Shown here: one piece after another, positions 9,366 through 17,498 of the stretch | How positions within the stretch are numbered: the stretch's first letter is position 1 | Layout of the letters: the number at the start of each line of letters is the position of its first letter | The notes under the pieces: generated by a model | Databases searched by the model: none | The model's input: only the letters and a program-made list of their open reading frames with translations | Told to the model about the DNA's origin: nothing | Made by a program: the position numbers and the translations under genes | DNA from: Hyphomicrobiales bacterium | GTDB taxonomy: Bacteria > Pseudomonadota > Alphaproteobacteria > Rhizobiales > Beijerinckiaceae | Direction: 5' to 3' | Assembly (NCBI GenBank): GCA_027483895.1 | Contig: JAIXTP010000011.1 | Span: 1-64,000, forward strand | DNA: 64,000 nucleotides

Positions 9366-10037
9366 TCAACGCATGCCGGAGACCGGTGTAACCGGCGCAT
9401 CCGGAGCGGCCAACCGCTCCCCGGTTGCCTTGGTAAATCGATACAATCCGCGCGCGCGCGGCTCCGCCAGATCGAACGGATCGGCGACCGTCGCCGCGAT
9501 GGCGGCGGTGTAGGCGCATCCCGAACGGGCCGCGCCGGGATCGCGATCGAGCCTCGTGGAGGGCCTCTCGTCGCAGACCGCCTTCGCGCCCGCGGCCTCG
9601 TAGGCCAGCCGGAGGCCGGGCTCGAGCGTCGGATCCGGGGCATAGGTCGTCAGCCGCACGGACCGTCCGGAAATCCCGTGGCCCGACAACGCCGAAAGCA
9701 GCCCCTCCGGACGCCGCGGACGCCCCTCTCCGGAATGCGGCACGGCCACGATCATCGGGCCGCGGGCTTCGCGGTGATAGGCTTTCGCGAAATCCGCGAT
9801 CTTGGCCGCCTGGGCCTCGTCCAACCGGCCGGTCATGCCGCGCGAGAAGAGGACCAGGCTCTTCTGCTCCGACGTGATCGCGATGTTCGCTCGGTAGCGC
9901 AGATCGACGTCCTCCGCGGGCGACATGGTCCGCGAACAGCCCGCGGCCGAAAGGGCGACCGCGATGCAGAGCGCGAGGCGGCGGGAGGTGAAGCGACGGT
10001 CGGAAGACATGGGCATGAGATCTCCTTGGCCGGTCAT
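9366..10037 (-). CDS. cpaD: Tad pilus outer-membrane lipoprotein CpaD
   Basis: A 223-residue lipoprotein with basic N-region, hydrophobic stretch LALCIAVALSAAGC and lipobox Cys at residue 34 (from the ATG at 10037). The domain with RGMTGRLDEAQAAKIADFA and the ending matching CpaD proteins assist the CpaC secretin. Internal ATGs at codons 8 and 10 are alternative starts and would give a shorter signal sequence. The gene overlaps the cpaC stop by 4 bp. Confidence 0.9.
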   Translation of the reverse strand: MTGQGDLMPMSSDRRFTSRRLALCIAVALSAAGCSRTMSPAEDVDLRYRANIAITSEQKSLVLFSRGMTGRLDEAQAAKIADFAKAYHREARGPMIVAVPHSGEGRPRRPEGLLSALSGHGISGRSVRLTTYAPDPTLEPGLRLAYEAAGAKAVCDERPSTRLDRDPGAARSGCAYTAAIAATVADPFDLAEPRARGLYRFTKATGERLAAPDAPVTPVSGMR

Positions 10038-11428
10038 CGCGCGATGAATCCCACGCCCCGGGCGGCCTCGGCGTCGGGCGCCGCACCGTATTTCCGGCTC
10101 AGCCGTCCGATCAGGACCTGCTTGGCATCGGCCTCGAGCAGATAGCCGTCCGTCGGGAGCGGACCCGAGCCCGGCTTGTCGGGCTTGGCGATGTAGGGGA
10201 CCGCGACGATGAGCAGCTCCGTTTCGGCGCGCTGATATTCCTTCGAGCGGAACAGGACGCCGAGCACCGGCAGGGACCCGAGGCCGGGCGTCGCGTCGAT
10301 GTTCGCGACATTCTGCTGCTGCAGGAGCCCCGCCGTCATGATCGAAGCGCCGGAGGGAAGCTCGACCGTGGTCCGCATGGTGCGGCTACGGAAGCCGGGC
10401 ACGAAGATGCCTTCGAAATTGTAGCCGACCGTGCTGTCCACCTCGTTCACGGTCGTATCGATCCTGAGGCTGATACGTCCGGAATTCAGGACGGTCGGGG
10501 TGAAGTTCAGCTTCACGCCGACTTCCTTGTACAGGATCGTACGACGGCACCGACCGGCGTCGCATTCGACCGGCCCCGGGACCGGAACCTCGCCGCCCGC
10601 CTGAAATTCGGCGCGCTGCCCGGATGCTGCGGTGAGCGTCGGTTCGGCAAGGGTGCGCAGGGCGCCGTTGCGGTCCAGCGCCGACAGGGTGACGAGCGCG
10701 TCGCCGCCGTTGCGCGAGATGGACCCCGAAGAGCGCTCCAGCAACTGACCGCCGTTGCGCGCCAAGGATTCGAGGCCGACATCGATGTTGCCGATCGACC
10801 AGTCGCCCTTCACCTTGATGCCGAGCTGCCGAAGGACCGTGCGGCGGACTTCCGCCACCGTGACCTTGATCATCACTTGGGACGGCTCGCGCAACTTCAC
10901 CTGATTGACGAGGAAGCGGTCTTCGGTTCCCAGCATCGCCCGGACGGTCTCTTCGACCTGGGTCGCCACTTCGGGCGAAGGCGCTTCGCCGGTCAGGATC
11001 ACCTGACGTCCGACGCCGTTGATCTTGATCGACGCGTCGGGGGCCACGGTACGGACCGCCTCGCGAAGTTCGTCGAGATTCCGGCTCACCACGACCGAAT
11101 AGGAGCTGAGCGAGCGGCCGGACGCGTCATTGACGAAGATTTCCGACTGACCGGGCGTCTTTCCCACGAGAAGCAGTTTCCGCTGCCCGCGCACGGTCGC
11201 CGAGACGACGTCCGGATTGCTGACGAAGACCTCCTTGGCCTCCCCCGGAAGGTCGATCGCATGAGGCGGCCCGATCACCAGCGCAAGCGCCGCTCCGGCA
11301 TTCGGAAGCGAGGCCGTCCGGGCCGGAGCCGCTTCGGGCCCGTTCCGACGCTCCGCGGCGGCGGCGGGACCGGCGAAGGAGGCCAGGACCAGGGCCGACG
11401 CGAGAATGGGAGTCGTGAAGAATCGCAT
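10034..11428 (-). CDS. cpaC: Tad pilus secretin CpaC/RcpA
   Basis: A 464-residue outer-membrane secretin. It has a signal peptide ending at about residue 25 (PAAAAERRN), a pilus-formation N-domain at about 50-110 (HAIDLPGEAKEVFVSNPDVV), a BON-like domain at about 120-165, and the secretin core at about 170-425 with the LRTLAEPTLTAASGQRAEF region and the C-terminal LGSLPVLGVLFRS motif. It forms the channel through which Flp fibres exit. It lies 17 bp after cpaB. Confidence 0.95.
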   Translation of the reverse strand: MRFFTTPILASALVLASFAGPAAAAERRNGPEAAPARTASLPNAGAALALVIGPPHAIDLPGEAKEVFVSNPDVVSATVRGQRKLLLVGKTPGQSEIFVNDASGRSLSSYSVVVSRNLDELREAVRTVAPDASIKINGVGRQVILTGEAPSPEVATQVEETVRAMLGTEDRFLVNQVKLREPSQVMIKVTVAEVRRTVLRQLGIKVKGDWSIGNIDVGLESLARNGGQLLERSSGSISRNGGDALVTLSALDRNGALRTLAEPTLTAASGQRAEFQAGGEVPVPGPVECDAGRCRRTILYKEVGVKLNFTPTVLNSGRISLRIDTTVNEVDSTVGYNFEGIFVPGFRSRTMRTTVELPSGASIMTAGLLQQQNVANIDATPGLGSLPVLGVLFRSKEYQRAETELLIVAVPYIAKPDKPGSGPLPTDGYLLEADAKQVLIGRLSRKYGAAPDAEAARGVGFIAR

Positions 11429-11445
11429 GGGCGAAGGCTCCGGTT

Positions 11446-12165
11446 TCAGCGGCCGATGACGATGACGTCGGGGCGCGCGGGGCGGTCGAACTGGACCACG
11501 GCGGAATCGGTGGCGTTGCGGAGGCTGAGCATCAGGCGCCCGTAGCGCTCCAGGCCCGCGAGCATCTCCACCTCGGCGGGCGTCACGGCGACGGTGGCGT
11601 GGCGCCCCAAGGCGATCTTGTCGCCTGCCGGGTCGATGCGATGACCGACGGCGAGAACGCGGACGTTCTGCAGGACCGTCCGGCTGGGAGAGGCCGCATC
11701 GCCGGTATCCTGAAGGATGAGCACGTCCACCCGATCGTTCGGCAAGACGAAGCCGCCCGCCGAGAGCTTCTCGTCGATGGCGATCGCATAACCGCGCATG
11801 CCCGACGGGATCATGTTCGCCAGCAATCCGCCGTTCGCGGTTTCCAGCAGCTTGTCGCGCCGGAGGGGCTCGCCGGTGAACAGGCGCTCGGTGGCGATGC
11901 GCCCCAAAAAGGCCTGAGGGCCGCGCGGTTCTGCGGACTGCGTGATCATGCCGGGCGTGACGGCCTGGGCGGGCCAGGCGGCCCAGCGAAGATCGGCATT
12001 GCCGAGCGGCGACCCGGCGTTCACGTCCCGCGCGATCAGCAGCACCTGCACCTGCTGCACCGCTGCGGCGGGGGCATCCCGACGCATATAGACGAAAGAA
12101 AGATAAGCAGCGCCGCCACCCGACAAGAGCGCGACGAAGAGGACGACGAGCCTCGGAACGTTCAT
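11446..12165 (-). CDS. cpaB: Tad pilus assembly protein CpaB/RcpC
   Basis: A 239-residue periplasmic protein anchored by an N-terminal membrane segment (LVVLFVALLSGGGAAYLSFV, residues 7-26). A SAF domain follows at about 40-105 (VLLIARDVNAGSPLGNADLRW), then the RcpC-type domain with SAGGFVLPNDRVDVLILQ. Its function in Flp pilus biogenesis is not fully known. The gap to cpaA is 70 bp, the largest inside the run of assembly genes. Confidence 0.92.
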   Translation of the reverse strand: MNVPRLVVLFVALLSGGGAAYLSFVYMRRDAPAAAVQQVQVLLIARDVNAGSPLGNADLRWAAWPAQAVTPGMITQSAEPRGPQAFLGRIATERLFTGEPLRRDKLLETANGGLLANMIPSGMRGYAIAIDEKLSAGGFVLPNDRVDVLILQDTGDAASPSRTVLQNVRVLAVGHRIDPAGDKIALGRHATVAVTPAEVEMLAGLERYGRLMLSLRNATDSAVVQFDRPARPDVIVIGR

Positions 12166-12235
12166 GCGTCCCTCCCGAAAAACACGATTCTGTCTACGCT
12201 CCTATGGTTAACGTTCGGTTACCGGCCGCGCGGGC

Positions 12236-12733
12236 TCAAGAATTCCATGCGAAGATCGGGTTCATCGCGAACCAGACCAGAAAGCCGCCTGCGATCGCCG
12301 CCCCGTAGGGCACGCGTTTCTCGCTCACCATGCGGCCGAGCACGGTCACGTAGGCGCGCGGCGGCAGCATCGGTCCCGCGAAACGAATCAGCATCGAGAG
12401 AGCGCCGCCGACGAAGGCCATGATCAGAAGCGGACCGACCAGATTCTGCGGCCCGCTCCAGAGCGCGCAGGCCGCGAGGAACTTCGCGTCTCCCGCGCCG
12501 AGCCCGCCGAAGCGGTAGGCGGCATAGCCGGCCCCCAACACGACGACGAAGGTCAGGACGTGAACGCCGATCGCCGCGCCCGTGCCCCCCGCGAGGAAGG
12601 CCGCAGGCCAGAACAGCAGGAGAAGGGCCAGAACGATGAGATTGGGAATTCTGAGGGTCAGGACGTCGTGGATCCCGCCCGCGAGAATGAGGACCATCGC
12701 CAGAATGGTCGGCAATTGAGACGAATCGAGCAT
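12236..12733 (-). CDS. cpaA: Prepilin peptidase CpaA/TadV
   Basis: A 165-residue polytopic aspartic prepilin peptidase that processes Flp and pseudopilins. The first catalytic Asp (residue 23) is in GGIHDVLTLRIPN and the second (residue 82) in the GxGD motif GGLGAGDAKFLA. Four to five hydrophobic segments cover the rest. The ATG at 12733 puts the first membrane segment at the N-terminus as in the family; the open frame continues upstream but would add an implausible basic extension. A strong hairpin lies just upstream. Confidence 0.9.
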   Translation of the reverse strand: MLDSSQLPTILAMVLILAGGIHDVLTLRIPNLIVLALLLLFWPAAFLAGGTGAAIGVHVLTFVVVLGAGYAAYRFGGLGAGDAKFLAACALWSGPQNLVGPLLIMAFVGGALSMLIRFAGPMLPPRAYVTVLGRMVSEKRVPYGAAIAGGFLVWFAMNPIFAWNS

Positions 12734-12750
12734 GAAGCATCCCCGAATGA

Positions 12751-12779
12751 GAACGGGGGCGGTCGAGCCGCCCCCGTTC
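12751..12779 (-). terminator. Stem-loop between the pilin genes and cpaA
   Basis: GAACGGGGGCGG and CCGCCCCCGTTC form a perfect 12-bp stem with a 5-base loop, 18 bp before the cpaA start and 67 bp after flp2. There is no U-run, so partial termination or mRNA end protection fits better than full termination. Such a structure would let pilin transcripts outnumber assembly-gene transcripts. Confidence 0.55.
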
Positions 12780-12846
12780 TTGGTCTGTCTGACGCCCGGC
12801 ACGCCGCGCTCGCGCGGCCTGCGGAACGATGAACCGATCTTCCCGA

Positions 12847-13071
12847 TCACTCCGGAGGCGGCGCACCGCCGGTACCGTCGCCCGGGGGCGCGGTGTTCGT
12901 CGATCCGACCTGATCGATCAGGCTTTTCATCCGAACATTGATGAAGTCGAAGCTGTCCGAGACCTCGTTTTTGGCAGTCGTCATGACAGAGCCGGCGACG
13001 AGGCCCGCGAACAGAACGGCGAAACCATATTCGACTGAAACAGCCCCGGTCTCGTCGCTGAGGAAGCTCAT
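12847..13071 (-). CDS. Second Flp-family pilin with a Pro/Gly tail
   Basis: A 74-residue small pilin, MSFLSDETGAVSVEYGFAVL, with the prepilin cleavage site G/A before VSVEYG and one hydrophobic helix. It resembles the first pilin closely up to about residue 50 and then carries an extra Pro/Gly-rich tail (APPGDGTGGAPPPE). Its ATG overlaps the stop codon of the first pilin (ATGA), so the two are co-translated. It may be a minor or modified subunit; the tail is unusual for Flp pilins, which normally end soon after the helix. Confidence 0.9.
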   Translation of the reverse strand: MSFLSDETGAVSVEYGFAVLFAGLVAGSVMTTAKNEVSDSFDFINVRMKSLIDQVGSTNTAPPGDGTGGAPPPE

Positions 13072-13250
13072 TTCACGTTGTTCATCTGATCGGAGAGCTT
13101 GTTGCTGATGCTGGTGAACGAATCGCTCACCTCGGTGCGGACCTGACCGAGCAGCAGCGTGGCGATGACGCCCGCGAACATGATGGCGAAGCCGTATTCG
13201 ACCGAGACCGCACCGCTCTCGTCGGCGAGGAACTTCTTGAAAGTAAGCAT
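13068..13250 (-). CDS. flp: Flp/Fap-type pilin (major subunit candidate)
   Basis: A 60-residue Flp pilin, MLTFKKFLADESGAVSVEYG. It has a short basic leader, the cleavage motif G/AVSVEYG, a hydrophobic helix, then a DSFTSISNKLSDQ tail as in Rhizobiales Flp/PilA. The start at 13250 is preceded by AAAGGA at about 6 bases; a longer open frame adds 33 unlikely residues. First gene of the minus-strand tad run. Confidence 0.93.
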   Translation of the reverse strand: MLTFKKFLADESGAVSVEYGFAIMFAGVIATLLLGQVRTEVSDSFTSISNKLSDQMNNVK

Positions 13251-13841
13251 GTCAATTCCTTTCATAATGGCGCTTTGTTTACGCCCGTCAAAGAAAACCC
13301 CGTTGCCGGGGCCCCTGTTGGACGAAGTCGATTCCGACCCCGCCGTCATTCGAACGCGACCGACCGAACGCGACGCGACCCGAAGATGCCGTACAGTGAA
13401 CCCTGACCCTTCGTGTTGTCAATCTCTCAACCATGTTTCGGAAGCTTAAACGGCCCGCAAAGGTTAATACATGTGATAAGTTATTCTAATTTTAACAAAT
13501 AATATATATCTAGTTGTGTATCTAGACTTATACAACCTGCGATTTATGCGATATTTTACATCGGTTCCGGCCGATCCATTGAATGTCCGATTGCGCGACG
13601 ACTCGGCTGCGGGGCAAGAAACTCCGCTTGAACGTCTCGGCGACGTTGCCGCCCCGGATGCATGGAACCGGCGGGGGCAGAGGTTCCTTGCGACAAATTC
13701 GACCTATGATAGGCTTTTCGGGAACTGGAATACGTTTACGGTTGAGTAATCATTCTAATTTCTACTTATGGTTGTGTATTCGTCCAGCAAATTTTAAGTC
13801 ATTTCGTATTTGATCGCCGCGTTCATCCAGGGGTTGTCGTC
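13251..13841. promoter_or_regulatory. Divergent pilin / CpaC-N-protein regulatory region
   Basis: About 590 bp without a convincing gene. Two small plus-strand frames near 13516-13813 have no family resemblance. The middle (13440-13560) is strikingly AT-rich against high-GC neighbours. A minus-strand TTGACA at 13422-13417 is a possible -35 element, but its -10 partner (around 13400-13395) is poor. Duplicated AT-rich motifs are listed separately. Confidence 0.5.
13483..13536. promoter_or_regulatory. AT-rich motif pair with GTTGT...ACAAC palindrome (candidate operator)
   Basis: ATTCTAATTT at 13483-13492 and GTTGTGTAT at 13513-13521 recur as ATTCTAATTT at 13752-13761 and GTTGTGTAT at 13771-13779. 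Starts are 30 bp apart in the first copy and 19 bp in the second, a difference of about one helical turn. In the first copy the motif is also half of the inverted repeat GTTGT-N14-ACAAC (13513-13536). A shared regulator of the divergent pilus genes is inferred. Confidence 0.4.
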
Positions 13842-14399
13842 ATGCGGTTGTCGTTTGGAATTCTCGCGGTCTGCTCGGGGCTCATGTCGGTCGGCGGTAC
13901 GGCTTCGGCACAGCCTCGCGATCCGGTTCAGGTCTCGAGCGGCGAGATCATCGTGGAATTGAACGGGATCACCGTCGTTCGTCCGCCGGAAGGCACGTCC
14001 GGCATACTCATTTCTCAGCCGACGGTCGCGGCCGTGAGGATCGGTCGGTCCGGCGAGCTGACCATGACGGGCACGGCCGTCGGCGTGACCCGTTTCGTCT
14101 TTCAGGACGAAAGCGGTCGCATCCTGGGCGAAGGCCGGATCCGCGTGGCGGCGCCGGCCGACTGGCTTCTGGTCAATGCAGGGCCGCGCACCTACGCTTT
14201 CGCCTGTTCGGACGTCTGCATGCCCGTCGCGCCGGACCAGGTGGCCGCGGCCGGCCAGTCGTCTCCGACGGCGAGCGGTTCGACGGCGGGCGGCTCCCTG
14301 CCCCCGGGGGCGGCAGCGATGGGCAACGCGGGCGCGGGCGTCCTGAACGGCGTCGGGGCCGGCGGGGCCGCCACCGTTCCCACCGCGACGGTCCGCTGA
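13842..14399 (+). CDS. Secreted protein with CpaC-type pilus-formation N-domain
   Basis: A 185-residue protein with a signal peptide cleaved after about residue 23 (GGTASAQPRD). A domain at about 25-110 resembles the CpaC N-terminal region (EIIVELNGITVVRPP, then ILISQPTVAAVRI and GVTRFVFQDESGR). A low-complexity Gly/Ala/Ser tail without secretin domain follows. Two cysteines sit close together near 122-126 (FACSDVCMP). It lies 13 bp before the tadE-like gene, so it probably belongs to the pilus system as a periplasmic accessory; the precise role is unknown. Confidence 0.75.
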   Translation: MRLSFGILAVCSGLMSVGGTASAQPRDPVQVSSGEIIVELNGITVVRPPEGTSGILISQPTVAAVRIGRSGELTMTGTAVGVTRFVFQDESGRILGEGRIRVAAPADWLLVNAGPRTYAFACSDVCMPVAPDQVAAAGQSSPTASGSTAGGSLPPGAAAMGNAGAGVLNGVGAGGAATVPTATVR

Positions 14400-14412
14400 A
14401 ACGGTCGACGCC

Positions 14413-14904
14413 ATGAAGCGGGGGCTCATAAGGGACGAGAAGGGCGGCGTTCTGGTCGAACTGCCGTTCTCCCTCGTCATCTTCATCGTTCCCCTCGTCG
14501 TGGTCCTCTGGCAGGCCTGCGTGGTCATGCTCGTCTTCGCGGACACGTTCCGGTCGACATCGAAGATCGCGGAGAACGCGCGTCGGGGAATGTATCTGAC
14601 GACGCTCAATCGCGACGTCGTCGCCGATTTCTGCCGGACCCGGTTCTTCGCGTCCGCGAAATGCACCAGCGAAGTCACGCTCGATGCGGACAGCTATGTC
14701 GGACTGAATGCATTGCTGTCGGGCACGCTCGATCCGACCTATCCCGGCCTCGATCCGGGGCAGCCCGCCTTCAACCCCGCGGCGCCTTACGTCCGCATGA
14801 CTTTCACGATGGAGATGGACTGGCTCTCTTGGGCCCCGCTCGACATCACGAAACCGTTCCGGTCGTGGAAGACGTCCGAACTCGTCGTCGTGGACCGACC
14901 GTGA
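14413..14904 (+). CDS. tadE: TadE-like pseudopilin
   Basis: A 163-residue protein with a short basic leader and the pseudopilin motif GGVLVELPFSLVIFIVPLVV at about residues 11-30, in which Glu after the cleavage Gly fits TadE. The periplasmic part contains two Cys (residues 76 and 88). TadE-like pseudopilins are processed by CpaA and are needed for Flp pili in other species. The stop overlaps the next start (GTGA). Confidence 0.82.
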   Translation: MKRGLIRDEKGGVLVELPFSLVIFIVPLVVVLWQACVVMLVFADTFRSTSKIAENARRGMYLTTLNRDVVADFCRTRFFASAKCTSEVTLDADSYVGLNALLSGTLDPTYPGLDPGQPAFNPAAPYVRMTFTMEMDWLSWAPLDITKPFRSWKTSELVVVDRP

Positions 14905-15482
14905 AGCGCTTCATCGCAGACCAGCGCGGGGTGACCGTCGTCGAGACCGCGTTCATCGTGATCACGGCGCTCACCCTTTTCCTTGCGCTCATCGTCTTCG
15001 TCCCGCCCTTGTGGCTGCGGATCAACGCGGTCGAGCGCGCAGCGACGACGCTCACCGAGATCGTCGCGCGCGAGCCCGTCTGGACTCAGGCCAATCTCGA
15101 CAGGCTCGCGGCGTTGGGCCCGGGGCTCGTCCGGTCGGACACGATCAGGGTCACGATCACCGTCGCTTCGATCATCCGTCCGGAAAGCGGGCCCGCCGAA
15201 GCGCATGTCTGCATCGGCACGGATTTCGACGGCGAACGGATGCGCGCCCTCACGGAAGGCGACAAGGTCGTGGCCGACGCGAATTTTCTCCGATCGGGCG
15301 GCTCGATCATCATCGCTCGGGTGGAAGCGGACATCGATCTTTTCGGGCCGGGTCCGGACGGCAGCATCAAGCGGACCGGATCGAGCATCATCCGTATCGT
15401 CACGTCACGACCGGCCGGCGGCGGGATCCGCTATGTCCCCGCGACCGGCCGCGCCGATCTCCCCAAGGCTTGCTCGGCCTGA
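14901..15482 (+). CDS. TadF/TadG-like pseudopilin
   Basis: A 193-residue protein starting at a GTG that overlaps the tadE stop by 4 bp. The N-terminus is (V)KRFIADQRGVTVVETAFIVI, a prepilin-like leader and TadE/F motif followed by one membrane helix. The rest is a periplasmic domain of mixed strands with two distant Cys. It is co-translated with the TadE-like gene and presumably acts as its partner. Confidence 0.8.
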   Translation: MKRFIADQRGVTVVETAFIVITALTLFLALIVFVPPLWLRINAVERAATTLTEIVAREPVWTQANLDRLAALGPGLVRSDTIRVTITVASIIRPESGPAEAHVCIGTDFDGERMRALTEGDKVVADANFLRSGGSIIIARVEADIDLFGPGPDGSIKRTGSSIIRIVTSRPAGGGIRYVPATGRADLPKACSA

Positions 15483-15569
15483 CGACGCTTTCCGGACCCC
15501 CGGTTCCGCCGGAGGTCCGCCTTCGTCGCGGCTTGCTTCAGGTTCCCGCCGGAATCCCGGCGGCCCGGC

Positions 15570-17075
15570 TCAGACGTCGAGCTTCTGGTTGTATTCGCCG
15601 ACGCTCGGCTCGGTACGGAGAATGCCGTCGACGGCGCGGAACATGTCCTTCATCCGTTCGGCCGAAACGGGGCTTTCCACCACGACCACGAGTTCCGGCT
15701 TGTTCGAGGAAGCCCGCACGAGGCCCCAAGTGCCGTCCTCGACCGTCACGCGGACGCCGTTGACGGTGACCACGTCGCGGATCGCCTGACCGGCGATCTT
15801 CTCGCCGCGGTCGCGCATGCCCTCGATCGTCTTCACCGTGCGGGCGACGACGTCGTATTTCACCTCGTCGGCGCAATGCGGCGCCATGGTCGGCGAGCCG
15901 TGGGTGACCGGCAGCGCGCGATAGAGATCGGCCATGCTCTTGCCGGGGTTGCGGTCGAGCATGTCGAGCACCGCGATGGCGGTGACGACGCCGTCGTCAT
16001 AGCCGCGGCCCACGGGCGCATTGAAGAAGAAGTGGCCCGATTTCTCGAAACCCGCCAGCGCCTTCAGGTCGGCGACGCGGCGCTTGATGTAGGAATGCCC
16101 GGTCTTCCAGTAATCGGCCTTCACGCCCGCCTTGATCAACTCCGGATCGGTGGCGAACAGGCCCGTGGACTTCACGTCGACCACGAAGGTCGCGCCCGGA
16201 TGCAGCTTCGAGAGGTCGCGGGCGAGCATGACGCCGATCTTGTCGGCGAAGATCTCGTTGCCCTCGTCGTCCACGACGCCGCAGCGGTCGCCGTCGCCGT
16301 CGAAGCCGAGGCCGACATCGGCGCCGGTCTCCTTCACCTTGTCCGCGATGGCATGAAGCATCTTCATGTCTTCGGGATTGGGGTTGTAGCGCGGGAAGGT
16401 GTAGTCGAGCTCCACGTCGAGCGGGATCACGTCCACGCCCAGCTTCTCGAGGATGCGCGGGGCGATGAAGCCCGCCGTACCGTTGCCGCAGGCGGCGACC
16501 GCGCGGATCTTCCGGGCGAAGGGCTTGCGGTTCGTCAGATCCGCCAGATAGCGCTCGGCGAAACCGTCGACATAGACATAGGAGCCGCCGGGCTGCAGGT
16601 CGAACTTGCCCGAGAGCACGATGTCGCGGAGCCGGCCCATCTCGTCGGGGCCGAAGGTGACGGGGCGCTGGGCACCCATCTTCACGCCCGTCCAGCCGTT
16701 GTCGTTGTGCGAGGCCGTGACCATCGCCACGCAGGGCACGTCCAGATCGAACTGGGCGAAATAGGCCATCGGCGACAGCGCCAGGCCGATGTCGTGGACC
16801 TTGCAGCCCGCCGCCATCAGGCCCGTGATCAGCGCCATCTTGATCGACTGGGAATAGGAGCGGAAATCATGGCCCGTGACGATTTCGGGCTTCACGCCCA
16901 TCTCGCGGATCAGCGTGCCGAGACCCATGCCGAGGGCCTGCACGCCCATCAGGTTGATCTCTTTCTCGAAGTACCAGCGCGCGTCGTATTCGCGGAAGCC
17001 CGTGGGCTTCACCATCGGCTGAAGCTCGTAGGCGGCCGTATTGGGGACGAGCGAGTGCTGCGGCTTCGGAAACAT
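15570..17075 (-). CDS. Phosphomannomutase/phosphoglucomutase
   Basis: A 501-residue alpha-D-phosphohexomutase. The phosphoserine loop VTASHNDNGWTG carries the catalytic Ser at residue 122, the magnesium-binding DGDGDR is near residue 255, and a sugar-binding segment with GEKSGH-like GFEKSGHFFF is near 345. A C-terminal phosphate-binding domain with RASSNKPELVV follows. It interconverts mannose-6-P/mannose-1-P or glucose-6-P/glucose-1-P, feeding nucleotide-sugar synthesis. It stands alone here but is functionally linked to the sugar-nucleotide genes at 43-47 kb. Confidence 0.93.
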   Translation of the reverse strand: MFPKPQHSLVPNTAAYELQPMVKPTGFREYDARWYFEKEINLMGVQALGMGLGTLIREMGVKPEIVTGHDFRSYSQSIKMALITGLMAAGCKVHDIGLALSPMAYFAQFDLDVPCVAMVTASHNDNGWTGVKMGAQRPVTFGPDEMGRLRDIVLSGKFDLQPGGSYVYVDGFAERYLADLTNRKPFARKIRAVAACGNGTAGFIAPRILEKLGVDVIPLDVELDYTFPRYNPNPEDMKMLHAIADKVKETGADVGLGFDGDGDRCGVVDDEGNEIFADKIGVMLARDLSKLHPGATFVVDVKSTGLFATDPELIKAGVKADYWKTGHSYIKRRVADLKALAGFEKSGHFFFNAPVGRGYDDGVVTAIAVLDMLDRNPGKSMADLYRALPVTHGSPTMAPHCADEVKYDVVARTVKTIEGMRDRGEKIAGQAIRDVVTVNGVRVTVEDGTWGLVRASSNKPELVVVVESPVSAERMKDMFRAVDGILRTEPSVGEYNQKLDV

Positions 17076-17173
17076 GAAGATCCTCTCTTGAGCGCTGGCG
17101 CCCGAAACTGACCCGACGGTCGTAGAGGCGCAAGCCTGAACGGAGGATTAATCAGTTCGGCCGAGGCGATCCC

Positions 17174-17428
17174 TCAGCGGGAGCCCATCTTCGACAGATT
17201 GACCATCAGGTTCCACTCCGCCTTGCGCGGCGGACCGTCATGCGGCTCGGGATCGCCCGCCGACATCAGGCGGCTTTCGCTGGACAGGCTGATCGTGGCG
17301 GGCGCTTCGGCCGGAACGGTCGGCTCCGCGCCGTCCCACAGCGAACCGTCGGACGGGGCCGTGCGGACGCGCCGGATGCGGCTCAGCGGCGCGCTGCGGG
17401 AGATGAGCGGATTGAAGGTGATGCGCAT
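17174..17428 (-). CDS. Small unrecognised protein
   Basis: An 84-residue frame, MRITFNPLISRSAPLSRIRR, with a Pro/Ser/Ala-rich middle (TVPAEAPATISLSSESRL) and an ending EWNLMVNLSKMGSR. I do not recognise a family. The composition looks protein-like rather than a shadow frame, and it sits between two minus-strand genes in the same direction. There is no clear Shine-Dalgarno at ideal distance (AAGAGG lies about 13 bases upstream). Existence uncertain. Confidence 0.4.
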   Translation of the reverse strand: MRITFNPLISRSAPLSRIRRVRTAPSDGSLWDGAEPTVPAEAPATISLSSESRLMSAGDPEPHDGPPRKAEWNLMVNLSKMGSR

Positions 17429-17498
17429 GGAGCCCGTCCGACCTCTTCCGCCCTGAAGACGGCTGCGGGCGACGGAATTCAAGCTCGCTCCGTCCGGA

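Noticed and set aside
13516-13813. Two small plus-strand frames in the pilin upstream region
   Set aside because: No ribosome-binding site or family resemblance, they overlap each other, and they lie in AT-rich regulatory sequence.
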